From: Pukyongia salina
Lineage (GTDB): Bacteria > Bacteroidota > Bacteroidia > Flavobacteriales > Flavobacteriaceae
DNA: 64,000 bases
Assembly (NCBI RefSeq): GCF_002966125.1
Contig: NZ_CP027062.1
Span: 2,581,001 to 2,645,000, forward strand
Direction: 5' to 3'
In this document: positions 1 to 9,404 of the stretch, in pieces
Layout of the letters: each line of letters starts with the position of its first letter
Position numbering within the stretch: position 1 is the first letter of the stretch
The notes under the pieces: generated by a model
The model's input: the letters and a program-made list of their open reading frames with translations, nothing else
Databases searched by the model: none
What the model was told of the DNA's origin: nothing
Position numbers and translations under genes: made by a program

Positions 1-535
1 AAAATCCCTGCTTGGCGATCTGCTCGAAGAGCTCGCGATAATGACCCTTTCGTGAGCGTACCACAGGTGCGAGGATACTTACCTTTCGGTCTTTAAAATC
101 TTTAATGATAAGCTGTTTGATCTGCTCATCACTGTAGCTCACCATTTTTTCTCCTGTATTGAAGCTGTAGGCATCACTAGCCCTGGCGTAGAACAAACGG
201 AGAAAATCGTAAATTTCGGTGATCGTTCCAACGGTGGATCTCGGACTTCTGGAAGTGGTTTTCTGCTCGATGGCAATAACAGGGGAGAGGCCGTCTATTT
301 TATCCACATCCGGGCGTTCCAGGTTGCCCAGAAACTGACGGGCGTATGCCGAGAATGTTTCAATATATCTACGCTGACCCTCTGCATAGATAGTATCGAA
401 GGCAAGTGATGATTTTCCACTCCCCGAAAGGCCTGTGATAACCACCAGGTTTTCGCGGGGAATTCTCACATCTATGTCCTTTAAATTGTGGACTCTGGCC
501 CCTAAAACTTCAATAAATTCGTCCGTTTTCAGCAT
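1..535 (-). CDS. uvrA: UvrABC excinuclease subunit A, N-terminal part (runs off the window)
   Basis: This is the first 178 codons of UvrA, the damage-sensing ABC-type ATPase of nucleotide excision repair. The translation begins [19 protein letters not shown]. It contains the Walker A motif GLSGSGKSS at residues 35-43, then the UvrA-typical [12 protein letters not shown] and the segment SARQ-like 'SAYARQFLG', and the [12 protein letters not shown] region. The ATG at 535 fits the family start. The gene is cut by the window edge, not broken: no stop or frameshift is seen. A TACCTTTG promoter box lies only 6 nt upstream, so the mRNA may be almost leaderless. Identification is by sequence recognition and is very secure. 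Confidence 0.97.
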   Translation of the reverse strand, partial: MLKTDEFIEVLGARVHNLKDIDVRIPRENLVVITGLSGSGKSSLAFDTIYAEGQRRYIETFSAYARQFLGNLERPDVDKIDGLSPVIAIEQKTTSRSPRSTVGTITEIYDFLRLFYARASDAYSFNTGEKMVSYSDEQIKQLIIKDFKDRKVSILAPVVRSRKGHYRELFEQIAKQGF

Positions 536-541
536 AATTTG

Positions 542-549
542 CAAAGGTA
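542..549 (-). promoter_or_regulatory. -7 promoter box for uvrA
   Basis: On the minus strand this reads TACCTTTG, an exact match to the Bacteroidota -7 consensus TAnnTTTG. It ends 6 nt before the uvrA ATG. The nearest upstream TTG is about 25 nt away, longer than the usual 17-20, so only the -7 box is well supported. Confidence 0.5.
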
Positions 550-612
550 CTCATTTGGAACGGAAAATTGAAGTCAAAGTTATGATGTATTTCAAGGGAA
601 TATTATAGGATG

Positions 613-1626
613 CTAGTTATTAATGTCCCTGAACAAAAACTGGTAGAAAGTAGTGGCAATAAAGAAGATCACACTAATCACAAAAGCGTAGCTGCCAATT
701 AACAGAATAACCGGAAGGCTGAATAGTAAATAGGCGAGGGGTAGCAAGAGCCCGAACATGACGAGTAAAAGGAAAATGACATAAAGATACCGTATGATCG
801 AGGGTAAATTCTGGGTCGATTTTTCCTGGAATTGGAATAATTTGGGGATTACCTCCTTGGTCATGTATTCACCCAGTTTGGAAAAAAACACCTCATTAAA
901 CGAAGAATCTTCAAAATGTTCACTATCGATAGCATTCGCCAGGGTCATGATCTTTTCCTGATGCCGCTCGAATACGGCATTATAGTCCAGTGCTTCCTTG
1001 AAAACACCGTATTTATACCCGAAATAATACCACAGCCCGGAACCACATTTATGCTCCAGCCATTTTTTTACGATCTCCTGGTCATATACCCGTGGATAAC
1101 TAATGGTTTCGGGTATTTTTTTATCCCTGGGGCTGGTCATCAACAACGATTTCATCTCCAGGTAAAGGTTCTCGGTATCCTGGTAATTGTGATGTTCCTG
1201 AAGAAATTCGATAGCTAATTTTGATTTTCCCTTATAAAACTCTTTTACCTCGAAGAAATTGAGACCTTCAAATTCATCATCGATGTATTCCTTTAAACCC
1301 GGTAACCACATTTTGGAGCGTAAGAGTATCTCAATGATACTCCTGAAATTATGCATCTGCTGTGTGATCTTACTTAGCTGATCTACTACGACCTCTTTTG
1401 TGTTTTTCATGGAAACAGCCGCTGAGGCCAGATATACCATGATAATTGCCGATAGAAAACCGCTTATACTGATGAAAATAGTAGAGAAATCTGTAAGATT
1501 TTGTACAAAGGTTGGTACAGCTTGTACCTTTTGTTGTAGGAGAAAAATCAAGGCAATACAAAGCAGACCACTGAAAATAAGTGGAATTATCGCATACAAA
1601 TCCTTAAAGAAAGATTTTTTTCTCAT
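613..1626 (-). CDS. Four-TM membrane protein of unknown function
   Basis: I do not recognise a family. The 337-residue product has two hydrophobic segments near the N-terminus (about residues 11-31 and 45-70), a long soluble middle of about 210 residues rich in charged and aromatic residues, and two more hydrophobic segments at about 280-305 and 307-330. This suggests a membrane-anchored cytoplasmic domain. The ATG at 1626 is preferred because the longer reading would start at TTG 1641. The gene stands alone between uvrA and ggt, with about 230 nt of non-coding sequence upstream. A TATTTTTG box on the minus strand at 1759-1766 could be its promoter. No function is proposed. Confidence 0.8.
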   Translation of the reverse strand: MRKKSFFKDLYAIIPLIFSGLLCIALIFLLQQKVQAVPTFVQNLTDFSTIFISISGFLSAIIMVYLASAAVSMKNTKEVVVDQLSKITQQMHNFRSIIEILLRSKMWLPGLKEYIDDEFEGLNFFEVKEFYKGKSKLAIEFLQEHHNYQDTENLYLEMKSLLMTSPRDKKIPETISYPRVYDQEIVKKWLEHKCGSGLWYYFGYKYGVFKEALDYNAVFERHQEKIMTLANAIDSEHFEDSSFNEVFFSKLGEYMTKEVIPKLFQFQEKSTQNLPSIIRYLYVIFLLLVMFGLLLPLAYLLFSLPVILLIGSYAFVISVIFFIATTFYQFLFRDINN

Positions 1627-1857
1627 ACATAAGTATCGCAATGGGGCGGTATAGCGGGGGCTACAGCCATCAATAAGGAATTTTAAGCGCCTGTCGGTTT
1701 ACAACTCCCTATGCGCTATGAGGTTTGCGATGTTATTTATTAGCATTAATAACTATACCAAAAATAGCCATTTAATCGGCAGAATGTAGTAAATTACTTA
1801 CAATTCGATAAGTGGGATAAATACATCGATTAACGGAAGGATTTTTCTTACATATTG

Positions 1858-3558
1858 CTAATAACCAACGGCTGTATCATCTCCTCTCGGGTCGGCGCCA
1901 CCTTCCAAAATACCGTCCGGATGAACCAGGATCGCATCTACCTTACCGATTATTGGATCCACTTCAGTGTTTTCGGGGTATCCCAGCCTTTCTAGTTCTT
2001 TTATTAATTCCTTCGGAAATTCCCCTTTCTCGTAGCGAATTGCGTCCGGAAGCCACTGATGATGGAACCTGGGGACAGAAACCGCCTGCTGCATGCTCAT
2101 CCCGAATTCTTTCACATTCAGGATAGTTTGAAGCACAGAAGTGATGATAGTTGCCCCTCCGGGGGTGCCTACTACCATCCACAACTTTCCATCTTTCTCA
2201 ACAATAGTAGGGGTCATGGAGCTTAACATACGTTTATGTGGTGCAATAGCATTGGCATCGCCGCCCGTAAGTCCGTATTCATTGGGAACCCCTGGTTTCG
2301 CGCTAAAATCGTCCATTTCATTATTTAAAAAGAACCCCAATTCCTTTACATAAAGTTTCGAGCCATAGGCCGAATTTAGTGTGGTTGTGAGGGAAGCGGC
2401 ATTCCCATATTGATCAATGATAGAGAAGTGGGTGGTTTCGGTGCCCTCGCTAATGGTTATGGTTCCGGGTTTAATTGTTTCTGAAGGGGTAGCGGCGTCG
2501 AAAGAAAAGTTTTCCATTCTTCGGTTTAAGTAATACTCCGAAAGCAACGAATCTACCGGAATATCCACAAAATCCGGGTCACCCAAAAAATCACTCCTGT
2601 CTGCATATGCCCTGCGTTCCACTTCGGCCAGGATTTGGATGTATTTCCTGGTATTGTGTCCATAATCCTTAAGTGGGTAGGGCTCCAGCATTTTCAAGGC
2701 CTGAGCTAGGCAAATCCCACCGCTGGAAGGTGGTGCCATAGAGATGATATTCAGATCTTTATAGTTAAATTGTATTGCTTCTCGCCACTCCGATTCGTAA
2801 GCGGCCAGATCGTCCATGGAAATTATACCTCCCCGGGATTGGATAAAATCTACAAGAATCCGTGCTGTTTCGCCATTATAGAATTCGTGAAGACCATTTT
2901 CCGAGATACGGGTAAGGGTATTTGCCAGGGCAGAATTTGTCATTATATCTCCGGTATTAACGGGGGAGGAATAGATTGTCTCTTCCCCTGTGATCTCCAG
3001 GATCTCCGGGCCGTATTTTTTAAATCTTTCTGCCTGTTGCTCGGTAAGGATTACCCCCTCTTTTGCCAGTTTTATCGAGGGTTCAATAAGAATTTCCATG
3101 GGTAAGGATCCTAATTTTTCATGGATAGCGAATAACCCGGATATTGTCCCGGGAACCCCTACCGATAGTGCCCCTTTTTTACTTTTATCTTTCATGAAAT
3201 TTCCCTCTGCATCCAGATACATATCCCGATGTGCTTTTATAGGAGCTTTTTCTCGAAAATCTATGCTGCCAATCTCACCATACTGAGTTCGATACACCAA
3301 AAATCCGCCACCGCCAAGGTTGCCTGAATAGGGATAAGAAACGGCAAGCGCGAGTTCTACCGCGATAGCAGCATCGTAAGCATTACCACCCATTTTCAGA
3401 ATATCAACCCCAATTTGAGAGGCTTCTTCCCGAGCGGAAACAACCATAGCATTCTCTGCCTTAACACCTTCAGAAACTGGATTTGTGGCCTGCTGTGCTG
3501 GTTCTGTCTTACAGCTTATTACAAATAATAATAGTAACAGGTACGAGAGTTTGTTCAT
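1858..3558 (-). CDS. ggt: Gamma-glutamyltransferase (lipoprotein precursor)
   Basis: This enzyme transfers or hydrolyses gamma-glutamyl groups from glutathione and related peptides in the periplasm. It is made as a proenzyme that cuts itself before a catalytic threonine. The 566-residue sequence has the family motif TTHFS with the predicted nucleophile Thr375 opening the small subunit, then LNNEMDDFS and the substrate-binding SSMTP. The N-terminus is a lipoprotein signal ending LFVISC (Cys16), so the protein is probably lipid-anchored. Its ATG overlaps the stop of acpH (ATGA), so the two are very likely co-transcribed and translationally coupled. Length is typical of the family. No key residue is missing. 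Confidence 0.95.
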   Translation of the reverse strand: MNKLSYLLLLLFVISCKTEPAQQATNPVSEGVKAENAMVVSAREEASQIGVDILKMGGNAYDAAIAVELALAVSYPYSGNLGGGGFLVYRTQYGEIGSIDFREKAPIKAHRDMYLDAEGNFMKDKSKKGALSVGVPGTISGLFAIHEKLGSLPMEILIEPSIKLAKEGVILTEQQAERFKKYGPEILEITGEETIYSSPVNTGDIMTNSALANTLTRISENGLHEFYNGETARILVDFIQSRGGIISMDDLAAYESEWREAIQFNYKDLNIISMAPPSSGGICLAQALKMLEPYPLKDYGHNTRKYIQILAEVERRAYADRSDFLGDPDFVDIPVDSLLSEYYLNRRMENFSFDAATPSETIKPGTITISEGTETTHFSIIDQYGNAASLTTTLNSAYGSKLYVKELGFFLNNEMDDFSAKPGVPNEYGLTGGDANAIAPHKRMLSSMTPTIVEKDGKLWMVVGTPGGATIITSVLQTILNVKEFGMSMQQAVSVPRFHHQWLPDAIRYEKGEFPKELIKELERLGYPENTEVDPIIGKVDAILVHPDGILEGGADPRGDDTAVGY

Positions 3559-4139
3559 AGTTCTTGAAGTTTATTTTTGGTATAGGAAATCAGATCATCG
3601 AAAAAGGAGGTGAACTCTGCTTCGAATTCGTCGTAGAATTCCTCCAGTTCCAAAACGGCAAAATTCATTCTAGACCTGTTTTTAGTACGTACGTTCATTT
3701 GTGATAAGATGGTGCTTATTCCTTGAACACTGGCATAACTTAATAACCAGTTATCCGATATCATATAAGGCATCATTCGCTGGATTCGCGCTGGTAGGAT
3801 CTCAAAATTATCCCGTAGCAAGTTATGGAAGTTGTTCACGTATTCTTCCAGAGGCATCTCGTGATATAGAGACCAGTTCTTGGCCAGGAAATGATCGTAT
3901 AAAATATCTACGATCACTCCGCTGTAATGACCGTAATTCTCGTGGAGTCTTTTGGTACTTTGTCTTACTGTGGGGTGTGCGTCTGTATAACTATCTATGG
4001 CACGGTGTAATAGGATACCTTTCTGAATTTTCATTGGATATTTAAGATATCGCCTTCCCTTGATCCCATCGGCTATAAAATTGCCAAGTGTAATTCCTTC
4101 GTCATCGCCCGAAAGATAAATATGTGCGAGAAAATTCAT
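3555..4139 (-). CDS. acpH: Acyl carrier protein phosphodiesterase (AcpH/DUF479 family)
   Basis: The 194-residue product begins MNFLAHIYLS and carries GNFIADGIKG and HRAIDSYTDAHP, the signature segments of the AcpH family. AcpH removes the phosphopantetheine group from acyl carrier protein in the cytoplasm, using an HD-like metal site. The ATG at 4139 is chosen because it puts the conserved MNFLAH at the N-terminus; the longer reading begins with GTG at 4145. It is the first gene of a two-gene unit with ggt, which overlaps it by 4 nt. Why an ACP hydrolase is coupled to ggt is not evident. The family call is firm; the specificity for ACP in this phylum is inferred. Confidence 0.87.
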   Translation of the reverse strand: MNFLAHIYLSGDDEGITLGNFIADGIKGRRYLKYPMKIQKGILLHRAIDSYTDAHPTVRQSTKRLHENYGHYSGVIVDILYDHFLAKNWSLYHEMPLEEYVNNFHNLLRDNFEILPARIQRMMPYMISDNWLLSYASVQGISTILSQMNVRTKNRSRMNFAVLELEEFYDEFEAEFTSFFDDLISYTKNKLQEL

Positions 4140-4184
4140 TAGCACAATTTACAAAATCGGAGAATGAATATTAGGTATAAAAAG

Positions 4185-4192
4185 TATCTTTG
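4185..4192 (+). promoter_or_regulatory. -7 promoter box for glmM
   Basis: TATCTTTG matches the TAnnTTTG consensus exactly and lies 19 nt before the chosen glmM ATG at 4212. It falls inside the longer open frame starting at 4164, which argues for the downstream start. No TTG is seen at the ideal -33 distance. Confidence 0.55.
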
Positions 4193-4211
4193 TTGCAAAT
4201 TTATCGGAAGC

Positions 4212-5600
4212 ATGACCCTAATCAAATCTATTTCAGGAATTCGCGGCACAATTGGTGGAAAACAAGGAGAGAATCTTACTCCTTTAGATGCCGTAATGTA
4301 TGCCGCAGCCTATGGAGTTTACATTAAAAAACAACGTAATAAAGAGAATTACAGGGTAGTAGTAGGACGCGATGCTCGAATTTCGGGAGAAATGATACAG
4401 CAACTGGTAATGAATACCCTGGTAGGCCTGGGGATTCATGTGATCGACCTTGGCCTTTCCACTACACCTACTGTAGAAATGGCGGTTACTCTGGAACATG
4501 CGGACGGGGGCATCATCCTCACTGCCAGTCATAATCCAAAACAATGGAATGCCCTTAAATTACTGGATCACAACGGAGAATTTCTAAATGCCAAAGCCGG
4601 TCAGCAGATCCTCGACCTGGCAGCTTCTGGAGATATTATTTTTTCTGAAGTAGATGAGCTGGGCCGTATTACTGTGAACGATGCCTATATCGATATGCAT
4701 ATAGACGAGATACTGGATCTGCCACTAGTGAATAAGGACGCCATTGACAAGGCAAATTTCAGAGTGGTTGTGGACGGAGTGAATTCAACCGGAGGGATCG
4801 CCGTACCGCTTTTACTGGAAGCCCTGGGCGTTCATGCCGTAAAATTATTTTGCGAACCTACCGGTCACTTCCCTCATAATCCAGAACCTTTAAAGGAACA
4901 TTTAACAGACCTCATGGAAAAGGTAGTGGCCGAAAAAGCCGATTTTGGGATCGTCGTGGACCCCGATGTGGACCGACTCGCATTTGTGGATGAGAATGGC
5001 GAAATGTTTGGCGAAGAATATACTCTGGTTGCAGTTGCAGATTATGTGCTTAAACATAAAAAAGGTAATACGGTATCTAATATGTCTTCTTCCCGGGCCC
5101 TGAGGGATGTAACAGAGAAACATGGAGGAAAATACACGGCAAGTGCGGTAGGAGAGGTGAATGTTGTGCAGATGATGAAGGACACTAATGCTGTGATAGG
5201 CGGCGAAGGAAATGGCGGGATCATTTATCCGGAGCTGCATTACGGACGCGATAGTCTGGTAGGGATAGCTTTATTTTTAAGTCATTTGGCTGAAAGTAAT
5301 GTTTCTGTAAGTGAACTTCGGAAAGGGTACCCTGCATATTTCTCGAGCAAAAAGAAGATACAGCTTACGCCGGAGCTGGATGTAGATAAGATCTTACAGA
5401 CTATGGAAGCTAAATACGCTTCCGAAGAAATAAATACTATTGACGGTGTAAAAATAGATTTCCCTGAAAACTGGGTGCACCTTCGGAAATCTAATACAGA
5501 ACCCATAGTAAGGATATACACAGAGGCAAGATCGCAGCAAGAAGCCGATATGCTAGCCGATAGGTTCATCGCCGAAATAGAATCGATCGCGAATAGTTAA
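4212..5600 (+). CDS. glmM: Phosphoglucosamine mutase
   Basis: GlmM converts glucosamine-6-phosphate to glucosamine-1-phosphate on the route to UDP-GlcNAc, which feeds peptidoglycan, LPS and probably the capsule locus downstream. The protein (462 residues from ATG 4212) has the phosphoserine loop TASHNP with Ser106, the magnesium loop DPDVDR at residues 250-255, the sugar-binding GEGNGG, and a C-terminal phosphate-binding RKSNTEPIVRIY. The start MTLIKSISGIRGT matches the family N-terminus better than the upstream ATG at 4164, which would sit ahead of the promoter box. Related phosphomannomutases share the fold, but SGIRGTIGG favours GlmM as seen across Bacteroidota. Confidence 0.93.
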   Translation: MTLIKSISGIRGTIGGKQGENLTPLDAVMYAAAYGVYIKKQRNKENYRVVVGRDARISGEMIQQLVMNTLVGLGIHVIDLGLSTTPTVEMAVTLEHADGGIILTASHNPKQWNALKLLDHNGEFLNAKAGQQILDLAASGDIIFSEVDELGRITVNDAYIDMHIDEILDLPLVNKDAIDKANFRVVVDGVNSTGGIAVPLLLEALGVHAVKLFCEPTGHFPHNPEPLKEHLTDLMEKVVAEKADFGIVVDPDVDRLAFVDENGEMFGEEYTLVAVADYVLKHKKGNTVSNMSSSRALRDVTEKHGGKYTASAVGEVNVVQMMKDTNAVIGGEGNGGIIYPELHYGRDSLVGIALFLSHLAESNVSVSELRKGYPAYFSSKKKIQLTPELDVDKILQTMEAKYASEEINTIDGVKIDFPENWVHLRKSNTEPIVRIYTEARSQQEADMLADRFIAEIESIANS

Positions 5601-5633
5601 GATTTAGTACTTTTACATAATACGTCATGTACA

Positions 5634-7124
5634 ATGCTTAAGACAACTGAAATATTAGGAACTAAATTGGAGGCATATTTTGCTTCCTTCAGGGAAAATA
5701 TCTTGGGCATTGACCAAACTTTCGATTCGCCTTTTGGCACTAAAAATATCGTGTATACAGACTGGACGGCCAGTGGCAGATTATATGGCCCGATTGAAGA
5801 TAAAATGATCAATACCTTTGGACCGTTTGTAGCCAATACTCATACCGAAACTACGGTTACCGGAACCACCATGACCCACGCCTATCACGAGGCCCGTGCC
5901 ATAATAAAAAAGCATGTGAATGCCGGGAAAGACGATGTGTTGATCACTACCGGTACAGGGATGACAGGTGCGGTGAATAAGTTTCAAAGGATCCTGGGGT
6001 TTAAGATCCCCGAACAGGTAAAAGACCAGCTAAGTATAAAGGAAGAAGACAGGCCGGTTGTCTTTGTTTCGCATATGGAACATCACAGTAATCAGACCTC
6101 CTGGCTGGAAACCATTGCTACGGTGGAGGTTATTCCTTGCGACGAGACTGGTTTGTTTTGTCTTGATAATTTAAAGAAACTCCTGGAGAAGTATAAATCG
6201 AGAGAAATTAAAATCGCTTCTATTACCAGTTGTTCCAATGTTACCGGACTTAGAACCCCATATCACGAAGTGGCAAAATTAATGCACCGTAATAACGGGC
6301 TATGTTTCGTGGATTTTGCGTGCTCTGCACCTTATATAAACATCGACATGCATCCCGAAGATGAAGAAGCATCTTTGGATGCTATTTTTCTTTCCCCACA
6401 TAAGTTTCTTGGTGGGCCGGGTACTACGGGAGTACTTATTTTCAATAAAAAGCTATACCGAAACCTTGTTCCAGATTGTCCCGGAGGAGGAACCGTAGAT
6501 TGGACGACTCCCTGGGGAACCCATAAGTATATCGAGAATATAGAAGAAAGAGAAGATGGAGGCACCCCCGGGTTTCTTCAGGTTATAAAAACATCGCTTG
6601 TGATCAAGCTCAAAGAGCAAATGGGCGTTGAGAATATTCTAAATCGTGAAGAAGAATTATTAGAGTATATCTTCGATCGGCTGGAGCAGGAGCCAGTGAT
6701 CTCCATACTGGCAGGGCAGCATAAAAACCGACTGGGCGTGATATCCTTCACTATTGGCGACCTGCATCACGACATGGCTGTTAAGATGCTGAATGATTAT
6801 TACGGCATACAGACCCGAGGCGGCTGCAGCTGTGCCGGCACTTACGGTCATTACCTCCTGGGCATCGATCATGAGAAATCTAACGAGATCATTGGTAAAG
6901 TAAATGCAGGCGAGCGTCTCATGAAACCGGGATGGGTACGACTTTCGATTCACCCTACCATTACAAATAAAGAGATTGAATATATCTGCGACAGTGTGAT
7001 CGATCTGGCTAAGAACTACCAGGAATTAGCTGCAGATTACGAATTTACCAACGGAAAGTTTACCCACAAATTAGAATCTAAATCTCCATATTCGCCCTTA
7101 GATTCCAGCTGGTTTGAACTTTAA
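5634..7124 (+). CDS. Class V aminotransferase, cysteine desulfurase-like
   Basis: This is a fold-type I PLP enzyme of class V. The PLP lysine is Lys257 in the motif SPHKFLGGPGTTG, and VDFACSAP supplies the conserved aspartate. Near the C-terminus a GGCSCAG segment places Cys398 and Cys400 where SufS/NifS-type desulfurases have their catalytic cysteine loop. At 496 residues it is about 90 longer than SufS, with an extra N-terminal part and a long inserted region around residues 270-330. It lies 33 nt after glmM and may be co-transcribed. The substrate is unknown. It could be a desulfurase or another PLP lyase, so no gene symbol is given. It ends convergently with the next gene, sharing 4 nt. 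Confidence 0.87.
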   Translation: MLKTTEILGTKLEAYFASFRENILGIDQTFDSPFGTKNIVYTDWTASGRLYGPIEDKMINTFGPFVANTHTETTVTGTTMTHAYHEARAIIKKHVNAGKDDVLITTGTGMTGAVNKFQRILGFKIPEQVKDQLSIKEEDRPVVFVSHMEHHSNQTSWLETIATVEVIPCDETGLFCLDNLKKLLEKYKSREIKIASITSCSNVTGLRTPYHEVAKLMHRNNGLCFVDFACSAPYINIDMHPEDEEASLDAIFLSPHKFLGGPGTTGVLIFNKKLYRNLVPDCPGGGTVDWTTPWGTHKYIENIEEREDGGTPGFLQVIKTSLVIKLKEQMGVENILNREEELLEYIFDRLEQEPVISILAGQHKNRLGVISFTIGDLHHDMAVKMLNDYYGIQTRGGCSCAGTYGHYLLGIDHEKSNEIIGKVNAGERLMKPGWVRLSIHPTITNKEIEYICDSVIDLAKNYQELAADYEFTNGKFTHKLESKSPYSPLDSSWFEL

Positions 7125-7990
7125 CTCCTAAGTTTCCATCGTTTGTGTGACCATAGATAATACTCGGGAGCAGCCTTTATCTGATCTTCTATTTCGTTTA
7201 AAAAGGACCGTGTAATCTCATAATCCGGATATTTTGAAGGATCTTCGGCGAGAAGTACAAAGGAGGCTTTGTAGTATCCACGTTTTACTTTATTGACTTT
7301 TAGATAGACAGAAGCGAAATCCAGTTTTTTAGCCAGTTCTTCCGAACCTGTGAATACAGGGACATCGATACCCATAAAAGTGTCGCGATGTTTAAAAGCC
7401 CCGGGTTTTGGTGTTTGATCGGCCAGGATCAGGGTCATAGATTTGATATTTTGCTTGGCAAGCCGGAATAAAACCGGAACAATTTTTTTATTGGTAACGA
7501 TCTCGGCTCCATAGCGGCCTCGGATCTTTTTAACAAGCCGGTCGAAGGATTCGTTACCCAGTTTCTTATATACTGCCAAACCTTTGTATTGGATTTGTTT
7601 TCCCAGGATCCCACTCCATTCCCAACTGGCATAATGGCCACATAGTAATAAGATGCTACGATCTTTATCATAAAGATCATGGATGAGTTCGAGATTCTCA
7701 AACTGAAACCGTTTTCTTATTTCCTTTTCCGAAATCGTTAGATTTTTGATGGTTTCGAATATGATGTCACACAAATGACGGTAGAATTTTTGTGCAATCA
7801 CTCTACGTTCGCTTTCGGATTTTTGAGGGAACACCAATCGAAGATTATCGAGTACCACTTTTTTACGATAACCAATCACCCTGTAGGCAATAAATGACAA
7901 GATATCCGATTTAATATATAGCAATCGCATCGGCATGACGGATGTTAGCCACAATATTGGATAGATAATCAGATAAACCAGTCGCCGCAT
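7121..7990 (-). CDS. Lysophospholipid/lipid A acyltransferase family protein (LpxL/HtrB-like)
   Basis: The protein (289 residues) belongs to the LpxL/HtrB-like membrane acyltransferases that add a secondary acyl chain to lipid A or related lipids at the inner membrane. The catalytic H-X4-E motif is visible as HYASWE (His119, Glu124) after LLLCG. A substrate-binding stretch LADQTPKPG, typical of the family, follows. An N-terminal hydrophobic segment (residues 4-20) anchors it. The start is the first ATG. Its stop codon interlocks with that of the upstream aminotransferase (TTAA, 4 nt overlap). Whether the acceptor is lipid A or an ornithine or sulfono-type lipid cannot be told from sequence. 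Confidence 0.9.
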   Translation of the reverse strand: MRRLVYLIIYPILWLTSVMPMRLLYIKSDILSFIAYRVIGYRKKVVLDNLRLVFPQKSESERRVIAQKFYRHLCDIIFETIKNLTISEKEIRKRFQFENLELIHDLYDKDRSILLLCGHYASWEWSGILGKQIQYKGLAVYKKLGNESFDRLVKKIRGRYGAEIVTNKKIVPVLFRLAKQNIKSMTLILADQTPKPGAFKHRDTFMGIDVPVFTGSEELAKKLDFASVYLKVNKVKRGYYKASFVLLAEDPSKYPDYEITRSFLNEIEDQIKAAPEYYLWSHKRWKLRS

Positions 7991-8004
7991 AGGTTATTTT
8001 ACAG

Positions 8005-8012
8005 CAAAACTA
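8005..8012 (-). promoter_or_regulatory. -7 promoter box for the acyltransferase gene
   Basis: The minus strand reads TAGTTTTG, matching TAnnTTTG, 14 nt before the ATG at 7990. No convincing -33 TTG is present at the right distance. Confidence 0.4.
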
Positions 8013-8058
8013 ACTAAATTTATTGCATTGTTATCACGAATCTACTTCAGAAACTATT

Positions 8059-8709
8059 ATGCAGAATATTCATCCGGCCACAATTGTAATAATTGCGGCG
8101 AACATTATTATTTCATTAAAGGGTTTTAGCGATTTTTCGTTTTTCGAGAAATACAAATTCAACATTGCCGGGATCCGCCGGGGAGAACAAATAAGGATGT
8201 TCTCATCGGGATTTTTACATGTGGATTATGCTCATCTGCTCTTCAACATGCTCACCCTTTATTTTTTCGCCAATGTGGTTATTGGTTCGGTAGGGGTTAC
8301 AAAGTTTGTGCTAATCTACCTCGCCAGCTTGATCGTTGGAAACTTATTGTCGTTCTACTTCCATAAGGACGAGTATCACTACAGTGCGGTAGGAGCAAGC
8401 GGAGCTGTTACCGGGGTGTTGTATGCTGCCATTTTGTTTTACCCGGATATGGGATTATTCCTATTTTTTATCCCTATCCCCATCCCTGCATGGATATTTG
8501 GTATTCTTTATCTGCTATACTCTATTTACGGGATGCGTTCCAGGCATGGAAACATTGGGCATGATGCTCACTTTGGTGGTGCAATAGCGGGCTATTTGCT
8601 CACTATAGCCTTTGTCCCTTCCTTATTGGAACACAGTTTGTGGATCGTTGGATTACTTGCTGCACCTATCATTTTATTGTTTATCTTACATAAGCTAGGT
8701 AAAATTTAA
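8059..8709 (+). CDS. Rhomboid family intramembrane serine protease
   Basis: The product (216 residues from ATG 8059) is an inner-membrane rhomboid protease. It shows the nucleophile motif GASG (Ser114), the catalytic histidine in AHFGG (His171) on a later helix, and the conserved H-X4-H-X3-N (His54, His59, Asn63) of the second helix. About six hydrophobic helices are evident, the minimal bacterial arrangement. The open frame extends to 8023, but the added residues are polar and poorly suited, so the second ATG is chosen. The substrates are unknown. The next gene begins 14 nt downstream and may share its transcript. Confidence 0.92.
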   Translation: MQNIHPATIVIIAANIIISLKGFSDFSFFEKYKFNIAGIRRGEQIRMFSSGFLHVDYAHLLFNMLTLYFFANVVIGSVGVTKFVLIYLASLIVGNLLSFYFHKDEYHYSAVGASGAVTGVLYAAILFYPDMGLFLFFIPIPIPAWIFGILYLLYSIYGMRSRHGNIGHDAHFGGAIAGYLLTIAFVPSLLEHSLWIVGLLAAPIILLFILHKLGKI

Positions 8710-8723
8710 AATTTAATTGAAAA

Positions 8724-9404
8724 ATGAGAAATTTAGTAACCATAATCACCTTATTTATAACATGTACCCTTATGGCACAAGAAGTAATTAAACCCACGGT
8801 TGACGTCTCGGGTGAAGGAATTGTACGGGTAGTTCCTGATGAAGTAACCATCTCCCTTCGGGTAGAAAATACCGGAAATAACGCAAAGGAATTGAAGCAG
8901 CAGAATGATAGAATTGTAAATGATGTATTGTCGTTTATTCGTTCTCAGAAGATCGAGGATAAATACGTAAAGACCGAGTACATTAGACTAAGTAAGAATT
9001 ACGACTATAACACCAAGAAATACAACTACGCAGCCAATCAGTCCATTTCGATGAAACTCACAGATCTCGATAAATACGAGACTTTAATGAATGGCCTCAT
9101 GGAGAGTGGTATCAACCGCATTGATGGTATTTCATTTTCTTCATCTCAAAGATCGGCCTTAGAATCGGAGGCCCGAAAAAAAGCCGTAGCGGATGCGCTG
9201 ATGAAAGCCAAGGAATATGCCGGAGTGCTTAACCAGGGAGTAGGAAAAGCCATTTCTATACGGGAAAACGTAAACTATTCACCGCCAACACCTTTATATC
9301 GATCTGCCATGCAAATGGACAGTTCGGGAGGAGGTGAGCAGACCATGGCCCCGGGTGAAATGGAAGTACGGGTGGTTATCTATATTAGTTTCGAACTTCT
9401 ATAA
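8724..9404 (+). CDS. Periplasmic SIMPL domain (DUF541) protein
   Basis: The protein has a cleavable signal peptide (MRNLVTIITLFITCTLMAQ), then one SIMPL/DUF541 domain that fills the rest of its 226 residues. The segments VSGEGIVRVVPDEVTISLRV and the C-terminal MEVRVVIYISFEL are characteristic. Family members such as E. coli YggE are periplasmic or envelope proteins linked to oxidative stress, with no settled biochemical activity. It probably forms a small operon with the rhomboid gene 14 nt upstream. Its stop codon directly abuts that of the convergent TlpA-like gene. Confidence 0.87.
   Translation: MRNLVTIITLFITCTLMAQEVIKPTVDVSGEGIVRVVPDEVTISLRVENTGNNAKELKQQNDRIVNDVLSFIRSQKIEDKYVKTEYIRLSKNYDYNTKKYNYAANQSISMKLTDLDKYETLMNGLMESGINRIDGISFSSSQRSALESEARKKAVADALMKAKEYAGVLNQGVGKAISIRENVNYSPPTPLYRSAMQMDSSGGGEQTMAPGEMEVRVVIYISFELL

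Noticed and set aside
1642..1857. Possible small gene or RNA in the gap before the 337-residue membrane protein gene
   Set aside because: No frame with a good start and conserved-looking composition was found, and no strong hairpin; only a -7-like box (1759-1766) is notable.
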